A stretch of DNA of 64,000 nt from Paenibacillus camerounensis (GTDB taxonomy: Bacteria > Bacillota > Bacilli > Paenibacillales > Paenibacillaceae), in assembly GCF_000723885.1 (NCBI RefSeq), contig NZ_CCDG010000040.1, positions 62,001-126,000 of the forward strand. Direction: 5' to 3'. Positions 43,122 to 51,116 of this stretch are shown here, in pieces (position 1 is the first letter of the stretch; each line of letters begins with the position of its first letter). The notes below the pieces were generated by a model. It searched no databases and was not told the DNA's origin. It saw only the letters and a list, made by a program, of their open reading frames with translations. The translations under genes and the position numbers were made by a program.

Positions 43122-43874
43122 TTATTTACCGATAAACTCCTGCACCCAGTAGTTATTGTCGTAGCCTACTCCGATATAATTAAAGTTCGCGCTCAGGATA
43201 TTGGCACGGTGCCCCGCACTGTTCATCCAGGCTGTCATAACCTCCTGGGGCGTTTTCTGGCCCATAGCGATGTTCTCGCCAGCTGCACGGTACGTTACAC
43301 CAAAGGACTTCATCATGTCAAAAGGTGATCCGTACGTAGGCGAAGTGTGGGAAAAGTAGTTGTTAACCTTCATGTCTGTTGCCTTGGCCGCAGCCACCTT
43401 GTTCAGGCTGTCCAGCGCGGTAACCGGTGACAGACCCGCCGCAGCACGCTCCTTGTTCACCAGGTCGACAACCTGCTTCACGTAGGAAGATTGTGCAGCT
43501 GCTGTTGCAGCCGGGGCTGCGGTTGCTGCCGGTGTAGCCACAGGCTTAGCCGTTGCTGCAGGCGTTGCTACAGGCTTAGCGGTTGCCGCAGGTGTTGACA
43601 CAGGCTTAGCGGTTGCTGCCGGAACAGCAGTTGCTGTTGGCTTCTGCTGTACAATCGGCGGCTTAAACTTGGTTACCGTTACAGTCGTTCCGTTAAATGC
43701 AAAGGCTTTGTTGCTATATTGAGTGAAGTATTGCATGAATTGGGCAAAGCTTGAATGGTCCGCTGCTGCCGATGACCCGCTGGCTGCATCCGCCTTTAAC
43801 GGAAGGGAAATGCTGAGGGCCATAACTGCTGCTACGCTTCCACCTATCATTGCTTTTACTGTTTTGTTCTTCAT
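43122..43874 (-). CDS. Secreted CAP (SCP/YkwD-like) domain protein
   Basis: A 250-residue exported protein. Signal peptide 1-31 (MKNKTVKAMIGGSVAAVMAL..ADA/AS). Residues about 80-125 are a low-complexity linker of about four 10-residue repeats, ATAKPV(A/S)TPA. The C-terminal CAP domain (about 128-250) has VNKERAAAGLSPV, FSHTSPTYGSPFDMM, AAGENIAMG and WMNSAGHRANIL, with His, Glu and His of the CAP cavity conserved. Related YkwD/SafA-linked proteins are found in spore coats and cell walls, but no LysM is present here. RBS AAGGAG precedes ATG 43874. Confidence 0.93.
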   Translation of the reverse strand: MKNKTVKAMIGGSVAAVMALSISLPLKADAASGSSAAADHSSFAQFMQYFTQYSNKAFAFNGTTVTVTKFKPPIVQQKPTATAVPAATAKPVSTPAATAKPVATPAATAKPVATPAATAAPAATAAAQSSYVKQVVDLVNKERAAAGLSPVTALDSLNKVAAAKATDMKVNNYFSHTSPTYGSPFDMMKSFGVTYRAAGENIAMGQKTPQEVMTAWMNSAGHRANILSANFNYIGVGYDNNYWVQEFIGK

Positions 43875-44090
43875 TATGCCATCTCCTTGTTCTTGTTGTA
43901 TTTGCAGTGCTGTAAAAGTGTCGGCACCAATTATTACAAAGTTGTCATTTCTTCCTCAGTCATTGTAGCACAAAACTATCAGCTGTGCGCTGCTAAATGT
44001 TTACAGTACTAGATTTGCAGGAAAGCTTGTCCGGCAGGAGCCGGTATTCGCCCCTCGCTGAGCCGTCACGTCATATACATTTAAAAGACT

Positions 44091-44120
44091 GCCCACCTCG
44101 TTAGAGGCGGCAGTCTTAGC
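44091..44120 (-). terminator. Terminator after the WG-repeat gene
   Basis: On the - strand AAGACTGCC pairs with GGCAGTCTT around a loop with CCTC/GAGG, followed by TTTAAATG. It sits about 50 bp past the WG-repeat gene stop. Confidence 0.8.
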
Positions 44121-44170
44121 TTTATTGTCAGGCTTCTTATTCTATTTATCGGCTCAATGCGTGGTATTGT

Positions 44171-46135
44171 TTAGTGAAAGGACTGCCAGAAATCGCCTTC
44201 GGTCGAGATCAGACCCATAATTTCAGCATACGGAATCCGGAAAGTCGGAAAGCCTGCCGCGTATGGGGCGATCTCATAAGGTGCAAAATACAGGTACAAC
44301 GCCTCTTCATCGACATAAAACGGCTGATCGGCAGTAATCCCTTTATACGTATCCGGAAAAACGTAGGAATACTGAGGGTCATTAGCGATCTGCTTGCCGA
44401 CAATCTCACTGAGCTTTTCGACATATCTGCTGCCCGGCTTGAACAGGTCACTAAGCGTATAAAATCTCCCGCTGCGCAGATTGACATGCTCATACAGCAT
44501 CGTAGGCATACCATGGGCTGCGCCGAACGGGTAGTTGTACCCGCTAAGCTCTAGCACAAGCAGATTTTTGCGGAAAAATTCAACGGCAAAGTCTCCGGTG
44601 TAGCTGAAATCCTGCGCAATGCCGCCGCTTCCGATACCTTCTGCCTTGGAAAGGCTGCGCAGCCTGCTGTTGACCGTCTTGGATACTTCAATATCTGCGA
44701 TACCCTCAATAACCGGATAGTAGACCAGATAGTCCCTGTTCGGCTTATATTTCTTCTCCAGCACAGAGTAAGGCGGACGGAGCGGAATGACGCCGTTCTG
44801 CCGCCAGACCTGCTTGCCCCGGCGGTCATAATAGGCGGTACGCTGATCAATATCTGCACGGATCAGGCTGCCGCTGAAGGATAATGTGCCGGAGCCCGCG
44901 ATAACGGGCGGCTGGGATGCTTTTTTACCGCTTTTATCGATAAAATAGGTGTCTTTGGCATCATACACGGAAGCCAGCCCATGCTGATAGTTGTTCACTC
45001 CGAGCAGCGGATGATTGCTGAGAACCCTGCCGGTCACTGCATCCGCTATTACATACCGCGATCCCCGGTACGGCTGGTCTGCATAGACTGGGGTGCCGAG
45101 CGCGACACGGTTTTCCCCCAGCTGCTGCACCTCATAATAGGTAGCCGGAATAATCTGCTTGCCCTGTTTGTCAATCAGGCCGTAGGCATTCCCGTAGTCC
45201 TCCGCTGTATTAATTACCGCCCGCCCCTCTGAAAAAGGCAGCGCAGATGTAAACTGCGGCTTGACCGCCACACTTCCATCCAGGTTAAGGTAGCCGTATT
45301 TACCGTTCTCTGTCTCCTGATAAGCCAGCAGCCCGTCACCGGGATTTCCGACAAAAGGATGTTTATACGTATGCAGCACCGCTCCGTTAAGATCAATCAG
45401 CGCGTATTCGCCTTCAGCGGCTTTGACCAATGCCGTCCCGTTCATGAAATCGCCCGCATCCAGATACACGGCAGGCAGCACTTCCTTGCCCTGCGCATCA
45501 ATGTATCCATAGCGTGAGCCGCCTGCTGTAGTACTTTGCCTGGAAAAGAGTGCCCGCCCTTCATGCAGCGAATTCAGATAATCATACCGCGCCGCAGTGA
45601 CTTCCCTGCCTTTTTCGTCAATCAGCGTGTACCCTTTAGCATCCGATACAACCGCCCGCCCTTCAGCAAAGGGGGAGATAAAAGAGTAGATTGGCTTTAC
45701 TTTTTCGCGGCCGCTGCTGTCAATCAAGCCGCTGCTGTTCTTTCTCTGTACAATTGCAAGCCCGTTCTCCTGAAAATCCTCGGCATACTCATATCTCGGT
45801 TCAATTGCGGTCCGGCCTTCATTGTTGATATAGCCCCACAGCGTGCCTTCCTTGGTTTTGAAAGGTGCCGGATGCAGCAATTCCGCCCGCAGACCGCCCA
45901 CCTCCGCCGCATCCAGGAACTGGAGCGGTTCAAGCGGCTTAATATAATAATCAACACGGTACAATCCTGCTTCTGCCGGAATGGTCACGAATAGATCATC
46001 ATCGGCGCAGATGAAATCCTCCTCCTGCTGAGGCACATATTCGTTCCATCCGATCCCGTCCCACTTCCACACTTCCGTCTGCAGCAGGCCGTTATCATTT
46101 CCTTTTGCCAGCTCATTCAGCTTAATTCTCAGCAT
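44171..46135 (-). CDS. WG-repeat protein with C-terminal DUF3298/RsiV-like domain
   Basis: A 654-residue protein from ATG 46135 (MLRIKLNEL), with AAGGGAG upstream; an open frame further upstream lies in hairpin-rich non-coding DNA. Residues 1-90 form a small N-terminal domain. About eight WG (KWG leptospira-type) repeats follow, for example YGYIDAQGKEVLPAVY, YGYLNLDGSVAVKPQF and YGLIDKQGKQIIPATY, predicting a beta-propeller-like array. The C-terminus (about 530-654) resembles DUF3298 of RsiV: TMLYEHVNLRSGRFYTLSDLF and LYLYFAPYEIAPYAAGFPTFRIPY. No signal peptide is visible, although DUF3298 is normally extracellular. Role unknown. Confidence 0.88.
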   Translation of the reverse strand: MLRIKLNELAKGNDNGLLQTEVWKWDGIGWNEYVPQQEEDFICADDDLFVTIPAEAGLYRVDYYIKPLEPLQFLDAAEVGGLRAELLHPAPFKTKEGTLWGYINNEGRTAIEPRYEYAEDFQENGLAIVQRKNSSGLIDSSGREKVKPIYSFISPFAEGRAVVSDAKGYTLIDEKGREVTAARYDYLNSLHEGRALFSRQSTTAGGSRYGYIDAQGKEVLPAVYLDAGDFMNGTALVKAAEGEYALIDLNGAVLHTYKHPFVGNPGDGLLAYQETENGKYGYLNLDGSVAVKPQFTSALPFSEGRAVINTAEDYGNAYGLIDKQGKQIIPATYYEVQQLGENRVALGTPVYADQPYRGSRYVIADAVTGRVLSNHPLLGVNNYQHGLASVYDAKDTYFIDKSGKKASQPPVIAGSGTLSFSGSLIRADIDQRTAYYDRRGKQVWRQNGVIPLRPPYSVLEKKYKPNRDYLVYYPVIEGIADIEVSKTVNSRLRSLSKAEGIGSGGIAQDFSYTGDFAVEFFRKNLLVLELSGYNYPFGAAHGMPTMLYEHVNLRSGRFYTLSDLFKPGSRYVEKLSEIVGKQIANDPQYSYVFPDTYKGITADQPFYVDEEALYLYFAPYEIAPYAAGFPTFRIPYAEIMGLISTEGDFWQSFH

Positions 46136-46218
46136 TCCTGTCGCTCCCTTATAAAGGCATTTGCCTATAGAATATGAAGGGGAGGGGGAAAGGGTGTTTC
46201 TGTGCCCACTACAAAACT

Positions 46219-46356
46219 GAAACTGCGGACTGCGAGGATACTGGGGGACTTCCGCAGTTTTTGGACTTCCGGCCGCTGTTGTCTTCGGATTTCCATTATT
46301 TAAACTGCTGCCAGCGGGTGAAATCCGATGACAGTGTTGCCTCCGAAGCGGAGGGG
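46219..46356 (+). repeat. Hairpin element copy B with adjacent terminator-like hairpin
   Basis: 46219-46262: AAACTGCGGA pairs with TCCGCAGTTT, followed by a T run. 46271-46356 is the element: GGCCGCTGTT, stem GTCTTCGGATTTC (46281-46293) with GAAATCCGATGAC (46320-46332; 12 of 13 pairs), apical CTGCT/AGCGG, and a 3' hairpin CCTCCG-AAG-CGGAGG (46340-46354). It belongs with 46453-46526 and 57810-57965. No gene with an RBS is seen in 46136-46659. Confidence 0.7.
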
Positions 46357-46357
46357 G

Positions 46358-46386
46358 TCCCATAAGCCATGAAATGGCTGGGACAC
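46358..46386. repeat. Isolated long hairpin
   Basis: GTCCC-ATA-AGCCAT-GAA-ATGGCT-GGGAC: 11 paired bases with a three-base bulge, between element copies B and C. Confidence 0.55.
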
Positions 46387-46452
46387 CCTTGTTTTGGAGT
46401 TGGATGGACGTTTGCGCCCGGTGAGGACGCTCCGCGAACGAAACGTTGTTAC

Positions 46453-46526
46453 AATCGCTGTGCTCTCCAGATTTTTTTCATTCCCCTTAGCGGTGAAAAT
46501 CCGGAGACCAAGGCGAACGCTTCCGC
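46453..46526 (+). repeat. Hairpin element copy C
   Basis: ATCGCTGT, stem TCTCCAGATTTT (46464-46475) with AAAATCCGGAGA (46496-46507; 11 of 12), loop containing CTTAGCGG, then GGCGAACGCTTCCGC (46512-46526). Same layout and relative order as copy B (46271-46356) and copy A (57810-57965). Confidence 0.65.
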
Positions 46527-46659
46527 TTTTCCACAATCGTTCCTTCCTCTCCGCTGTTTAAGCGGGATACGCATACACATTTTTCAACAAAAACAAAAAA
46601 AAACCGCCTTTTTGGTAAAATGGAGGTACCACCCAACCATCCCAAAAGGAGCGATTTCT

Positions 46660-46785
46660 TTGTACATCCAATATACCCTGGACCAACTTTGCCTGCCAAT
46701 GGATTTAGAAGAAGACATTCCAGAAAACCACACCTCGTTCGTGTCGTGAATGTCGCCGCTAGTCGGCAGAGTGTACACTACTTCG
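46660..46785 (+). pseudogene. 5' remnant of an IS1182-family transposase
   Basis: From a TTG at 46660, with AAAAGGAG upstream, the frame reads LYIQYTLDQLCLPMDLEED, the characteristic opening of IS1182-type transposases. At about 46725 an extra AC in a CACAC run shifts the frame; the expected continuation HLVRVVNVAASR resumes one frame over at 46727. Homology then ends before the VOC gene at 46802, leaving about 40 of roughly 450 codons. The A/T-rich segment 46580-46650 looks like the IS leader. It cannot be functional. Confidence 0.85.
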
Positions 46786-46801
46786 CAGACCGGAAGATTA
46801 A

Positions 46802-47194
46802 TCAGGACAACTGCTGCGCCAGCTCCCAGATGTGCCCTGCGGGATCAGCGAAGGTAACGGTCCGTACGCCCCAGGACCGGTTCATCGGGCCGTTTAGCAG
46901 ACGGACTTCCCGTTCTTCCAGTTCCCGGACTGCCTCATCAACATTCTCTACCTGGATTGTGAACTGGAACCGTGAACCGGATTCAGGCCCGGCAGGATTC
47001 GCAGGCTTAATCAGTCCGTCCGCCTCAGATATATTGAGCAAATTAATGCTTATATTCCCGAAATTGTAAACTGCAGACACCTCATCCTCATACACAACCG
47101 CCAATTGAAATACCTCCTGATAAAACGCCTTGGTCTTGTGCAGATCCTCTACAAACAGCGTAATTACATCGACGTTAAGTGTGCCTAGATTCAT
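46802..47194 (-). CDS. VOC family protein
   Basis: A 130-residue glyoxalase/bleomycin-resistance fold. Typical ends: NVDVITLFVEDLHKTKAFYQEVFQLAV and TVTFADPAGHIWELAQQ with a candidate metal-binding Glu. ATG 47194 with AAGGAGGG upstream. Stop lies 16 bp from the IS1182 remnant. It appears intact within a decayed neighbourhood and is not closely similar to the VOC protein at 30.3 kb. Substrate unknown. Confidence 0.9.
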   Translation of the reverse strand: MNLGTLNVDVITLFVEDLHKTKAFYQEVFQLAVVYEDEVSAVYNFGNISINLLNISEADGLIKPANPAGPESGSRFQFTIQVENVDEAVRELEEREVRLLNGPMNRSWGVRTVTFADPAGHIWELAQQLS

Positions 47195-47360
47195 TAAGTT
47201 CCCTCCTTCTACATCACTATCTATTCTCGGAGCAAGGTCCTTCTACCTGCTGAAATCCTGCTGGAGGTAACCATCGCGAATAAATTCTTTATAGCAGTGA
47301 TCAAACTGTAACCAACCAGCAAGCTTACCCGACATATTATTGCCCACAAACACAAGTAAA

Positions 47361-47382
47361 CCGTACGGATAGCTCCGTACGG
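47361..47382. terminator. Short perfect hairpin, possible terminator of the MetE-like gene
   Basis: CCGTACGGA-TAGC-TCCGTACGG, about 40 bp beyond the MetE-like stop on the - strand. The following - strand sequence TTTACTTG has only a weak T run. Confidence 0.5.
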
Positions 47383-47424
47383 CTCACATAAACTTATAAT
47401 CCTCCCGTTAACGGGACTCTTAGT

Positions 47425-48564
47425 CTACTTCCAGATCTCATCTGCAATTTCCTTGATATAGGCAAGCTTGTTCCACTGCTGCTCTTCGGTCAGGTGGTTG
47501 CCTTCTTCGGTAGAAGCGAAGCCGCATTGCGGGCTCAGGCAGATGCGGTCCAGGTCGACGTAATGCTTGGCTTCCTCAATCCGCTTCAGGATCTCTTCCT
47601 TGTTCTCGAGCTCCCCGAATTTGGAGGAGAACAAGCCGAGCACCACCTGCTGGCTGTCCTTCAGGAACCGCAGCGGCTTGAAGTCTCCGGCACGGTCGGT
47701 GTCGAACTCCAGATAGTAGCCGGAATAGTTATCGATTCCAAGCAGCGCCTGCACGATCGGCTCATAGCCGCCGCCGACACCGGCATAGGTCGATACATAG
47801 TTGCCGCGGCACACATGCGTCGTAACCACCAGATCTTCCGGCAGGCCGGCTACAACGGCTGCGTTCACCTTGGCCAATTCTGCAGCATAGTCGGCTACAT
47901 TCACGCCGATTTGCTCCATGATGGTGATAAACTGCTCGTCGCACAGGGCACCCCAGGTGCAGTCGTCGAACTGGATGCTGCGGCAGCCGGCATTGTACAG
48001 GTCGAGCACCGCTCCCTTGTAGGCTTTGACTGTATCCGCAAGCAGCTCTTCCCGGTTCGGGTACAGCGCAGCTGTGCTCTCCTTATTCTCCGCACGGTCC
48101 AGCTCGAACAGGAACTGGGCAGCGGCCGGAACAGACTGGCGGGCTACAACGTCGTCCCCGGCAATGCTTTTGAGGTAAGTGTAATGGGCAACAAACGGAT
48201 GGCTGCTGTAGCTGATTTTGCCGGTCAGGCGGGCTGTCTCCGGTCTGGACTGGGCTCCGTTGAACTGGTATCCCTGGTCAATCAGGGTCTGCTCTACACC
48301 GTCAAAGCCCCAGAAGAAATCCAGATGCCACCAGGAGCGGCGGAATTCACCGTCTGTTACAGCCAGAAGACCCACTTCCTTTTGCTTGGCCACAAGCTTG
48401 ACGATTTCGGCGTCTTCAACCTCTTTTAGCTGACTGGCACTAATTTCACCGTTCTTATATTTCACTCTTGCCTCCTTCAGAGCCGCAGGGCGCAGGAAGC
48501 TGCCGACAATATCATACCGGAATGGGGTAACAGTACGTTTCAAAGGTTCAGTCTGAGTGCTCAT
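47425..48564 (-). CDS. MetE-like cobalamin-independent methionine synthase C-terminal domain protein (YxjG/YxjH type)
   Basis: A 379-residue single-domain relative of the catalytic half of MetE. Zinc and substrate blocks: VTDGEFRR, IQFDDCTWG, VVTTHVCRGN (His and Cys ligands), YYLEFDTDRAGDF, VVLGLFSSK and RICLSPQCGFAST (Cys ligand). ATG 48564 with GAGGAG upstream. In B. subtilis YxjG and YxjH are S-box-controlled; no SAM riboswitch or T-box can be seen in the 188 bp upstream here. Likely methyl transfer to homocysteine or a related thiol, probably from a small-molecule donor. Confidence 0.92.
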   Translation of the reverse strand: MSTQTEPLKRTVTPFRYDIVGSFLRPAALKEARVKYKNGEISASQLKEVEDAEIVKLVAKQKEVGLLAVTDGEFRRSWWHLDFFWGFDGVEQTLIDQGYQFNGAQSRPETARLTGKISYSSHPFVAHYTYLKSIAGDDVVARQSVPAAAQFLFELDRAENKESTAALYPNREELLADTVKAYKGAVLDLYNAGCRSIQFDDCTWGALCDEQFITIMEQIGVNVADYAAELAKVNAAVVAGLPEDLVVTTHVCRGNYVSTYAGVGGGYEPIVQALLGIDNYSGYYLEFDTDRAGDFKPLRFLKDSQQVVLGLFSSKFGELENKEEILKRIEEAKHYVDLDRICLSPQCGFASTEEGNHLTEEQQWNKLAYIKEIADEIWK

Positions 48565-48752
48565 CGGTTAATCTCCTCTATCTGTTTAATTAGTACAGTT
48601 ACTATAGCACACGCCCCCGGCCATCCCGTTCTACCAATGATCTATCGTCCGTTATAATTAATAGCTATAGCTGCATTTCTGTGGTGACTGGGCCGCAGGC
48701 GTTTTATAGTAGAAGCAGTATTTTTATCACCCTTAGGCTTGGAGGAATTGCT

Positions 48753-48998
48753 GTGTTTCGGATCATGATTATAGAAGATGACGTAAAAATCGAGCAAATC
48801 GTCGCAGATACGCTGCGCAAATGGAAATACGAGGTTTCGAAGTGACAGCCTATGAGCAAATTCTGGAGGAGTTCAACAGGATTCAGCCGCAGCTGGTGCC
48901 AGCAGATCCGCTCTGTCTCCAAGGTTCCGGTCATTTTTCTCTCGTCGCGCACACAGAACATGGATGTCATTATGGCGATCAATATGGGGGCCGACGAT
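48753..48998 (+). pseudogene. bceR: Decayed BceR-type response regulator
   Basis: GGAGGAATTGCT-GTG opens VFRIMIIEDDVKIEQIVADT..KWKYE, the start of a BceR-like receiver. The frame breaks at about 48832 (one base lost) and stops at 48843. Homology resumes as GFEVTAYEQILEEFNRIQPQLV, then a second shift near 48895 deletes the segment that should hold the phospho-Asp, leaving WCQQIRSVSKVPVIFLSSR and INMGADD. The remnant ends at GACGAT (48994-48999), where the BceA remnant on the other strand begins. The C-terminal DNA-binding domain is missing. Confidence 0.85.
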
Positions 48999-49573
48999 TG
49001 TATTGAACCGATCATTCAAGCCGGCCAGCTGCTCCAGCAGTTGGGTAGCCGATCTTGAATCCAGCGCACTGTCGGCTCATCGGCAAAGGCAATTGCCGGA
49101 TTCGTAATAATCGCCCTGGCCGAGGCCGCCCGCTGCTTTTGTCCGCCGGAAATTTCATTCGGATACTTGTCCATAATGCCTTCAATGTTAAGCGCCTGGG
49201 CAATCGTGGTCAGCCGCTCTTCCATCTCCGCCGTCCCGAATTTGCGCAGCGACAGCGGCAGCAGAATATTTTCCTTAACCGTTAAGGCGTCCTGCAAATT
49301 ATAATCCTGAAAAATAAAGCCCATCCGCTCCTGGCGGAACTGCCGCAGCGCTTTCTTATTCATATCCAGCAGTGACTTGCCCTCCAGCCAGACCTCTCCG
49401 CCGGATAGCTGGTCAATAGTGGACAGCACATTCATCAGCGTAGACTTGCCTGAACCGGACGGGCCCATGACCGCCGTCAGTTCACCTGCTCTAATCACCA
49501 GATCAATATTTTTGAGTACGGCTGCTGACCCGTAATTTTTGGACACATTCTTCGTTTCAATTACCGTTTCCAT
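48993..49573 (-). pseudogene. bceA: Decayed BceA-type ABC ATPase
   Basis: From ATG 49573 (GGGGAGG upstream) it reads METVIETKNVSKNYGSAAVL with Walker A MGPSGSGKSTLMN, Q-loop FIFQDYN, signature ISGGQKQRAASARA and Walker B AIAFADEPT: a LolD/BceA ATPase that would power antimicrobial-peptide resistance. After DEPT one base is missing (GTGCG for GGTGCG at about 49065), and the correct sequence LDSRSATQLLEQLAGLNDRFNTIV continues in another frame until it runs into the BceR remnant. The H-loop is gone. An uninterrupted reading stops at 49016. No bceB or bceS is nearby. Confidence 0.85.
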
Positions 49574-49661
49574 CCCTTATAACCTCCCCCTCTGCTACTC
49601 AATATAGCCACAATAGGTAGCTGCAACCATAGATGTAGCAGAAGGCAAAGTGACGTTTCTG

Positions 49662-50933
49662 TCACTTAGCGGAATAGAAGTCCGGAGGCTCAGCCATGGC
49701 AGGAATGGTGATCAGGAAGGTGGTTCCCTTCCCTTTTTCACTCTCAACCTCAATAATTCCCTTGACCTTATCAACTGTGCTGTAAACCATGAGCATTCCC
49801 AGTCCGGTTCCTTCCTCCTTGGTGGAGTAGTAGGGCTTACCAAGCCGCGAGATTTCCTCTTTGCACATACCTACCCCGGTGTCCCGGATGCTGATTACGA
49901 TGCTTTGCTTTTTTTCCGAAATATCGATGGTCAGGGTGCCGCTTTCGTCGTCCTTCATCGCTTCGATTCCGTTCTTGTAGAGATTAATCAGGCACTGCTG
50001 GATCTGATTTTTGTCATAGCTGGTATTCAGCGTGTTACTAAAATGAAACTCAACAGTCACCTTATGAATGGTGGCAAAGGGCATGATGATATTCTTAGTA
50101 TACTCCGCTTCAGTCCGCAGGTTGGAAAACACCATATTACCGGATTGCGGCTTGGCAAAAGAGAGATAATCGCTCACAATCCTCTCCGCCCGGTTCAGCT
50201 CCTGCAGGGACAGCTCGACGTATTCCTTTTCTTCGGGTGTAATGTTACCGGACTTGTTCAGCAGCTGCAGAAAACCGCTCGTTACCGTCAGCGGATTCCT
50301 GATTTCATGAGACACGCTGGCTGCAAGCTCACTTACGACATTCAGGCGCTCTGACTGGATAATCCGGTCACGGTTCTTGATGTTGGTAATGATCTGCTCA
50401 ATCAGAATCATGATAATGCTCATGACACCGACATGTGTCGTAAGTGCATAGAAGGTTAGTATCCAGAACTGCCTGTCCAGCGTCCCCTTCATCATACAGA
50501 GCGTAATCAGGTAAATGCCCATTGTCAGCGCGGCAATAAAGGTAGCCGAAAGGATCCGCCGGTTGGCATTCTGCCTGATGAACCATTTGCTTAAGTAAGG
50601 CACAATCAGCAGCACCGCTGTAGAGAACAGGAAGGACGGAAGAATGCCGGCCCCGCCGACATACAGACGGTATACATTTAAGATCAGATATAGAGGGAGC
50701 ACATGCCTGTACCCGCCGAATAACGCCACAAGAATGAACGGAACATAGCGCAGATCGTAAATAAAGCCCATCTCCAGGCTGATCGGCTTGGCAATGCACA
50801 GAATCATTGTGACGGCAGACATAAATACCAGAAGCTTGTTATTGTAACGGTTTGCTCTATTTTCGAAGAAAATAACAACAATCAGCACCGGAAATAAGAT
50901 AAATAAAAAGTTAAGCAACAGGGTTTCAAGCAA
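49662..50933 (-). CDS. Sporulation-type sensor histidine kinase (5TMR-LYT, KinB-like)
   Basis: A 423-residue membrane kinase. Six predicted helices in residues 1-190 form the 5TMR_5TM-LYT sensor, including GGYRHVLPLYLILNVYRLYVGGAG. HisKA: SELAASVSHEIRNPLTVTSGFLQLL. HATPase: CLINLYKNGIEAM, IRDTGVGM, GTGLGMLMVYSTV. TTG start at 50933 with GAGGAAG upstream. KinB-like proteins feed the Spo0F phosphorelay; no cognate response regulator is adjacent, which fits. The gene lies next to decayed bce genes but is unrelated to BceS, which lacks this sensor. Confidence 0.9.
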   Translation of the reverse strand: MLETLLLNFLFILFPVLIVVIFFENRANRYNNKLLVFMSAVTMILCIAKPISLEMGFIYDLRYVPFILVALFGGYRHVLPLYLILNVYRLYVGGAGILPSFLFSTAVLLIVPYLSKWFIRQNANRRILSATFIAALTMGIYLITLCMMKGTLDRQFWILTFYALTTHVGVMSIIMILIEQIITNIKNRDRIIQSERLNVVSELAASVSHEIRNPLTVTSGFLQLLNKSGNITPEEKEYVELSLQELNRAERIVSDYLSFAKPQSGNMVFSNLRTEAEYTKNIIMPFATIHKVTVEFHFSNTLNTSYDKNQIQQCLINLYKNGIEAMKDDESGTLTIDISEKKQSIVISIRDTGVGMCKEEISRLGKPYYSTKEEGTGLGMLMVYSTVDKVKGIIEVESEKGKGTTFLITIPAMAEPPDFYSAK

Positions 50934-51062
50934 AGATTTAACTTCCTCTCAGATGTGGTAAAACTATCAATTCTTCTATTATATGAAAGTTCCGGATATT
51001 TCCCTAGAGTAATTGCTGGAAATTTATAGCCTGCTGATCAAAGATTGTATTCATTTATAAAT

Positions 51063-51099
51063 AAAAAGCTCTATTCTCACTGGATGTGAAAATAGAGCT
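51063..51099 (-). terminator. Terminator after the binding-protein gene
   Basis: On the - strand AGCTCTATTTTCAC-ATCCA-GTGAGAATAGAGCT is followed by TTTTTAT. It lies about 18 bp past the stop at 51117. Confidence 0.92.
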
Positions 51100-51116
51100 G
51101 GTTAAAAAACGGCATG

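Noticed and set aside
46369..46749. A 126-codon frame ending in the transposase-like sequence
   Set aside because: Only its last 30 codons resemble IS1182 transposase; the upstream part crosses hairpin elements and has no RBS.
47494..48429. A 311-codon open frame on the + strand
   Set aside because: Antisense to the MetE-like gene, no RBS and no recognisable domain.
48565..48752. Possible SAM riboswitch or T-box before the MetE-like gene
   Set aside because: Only 188 bp are available and none of the conserved S-box or T-box cores or a leader terminator is visible.
48852..49058. A 68-codon frame with receiver-like sequence as a small regulator
   Set aside because: It holds only the middle of a BceR receiver, lacks the phospho-Asp, and its last codons are antisense to bceA.
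49016..49573. Reading the BceA-like frame as a functional short ATPase
   Set aside because: The sequence after DEPT changes frame, the correct continuation is readable one frame over, and the H-loop is missing.
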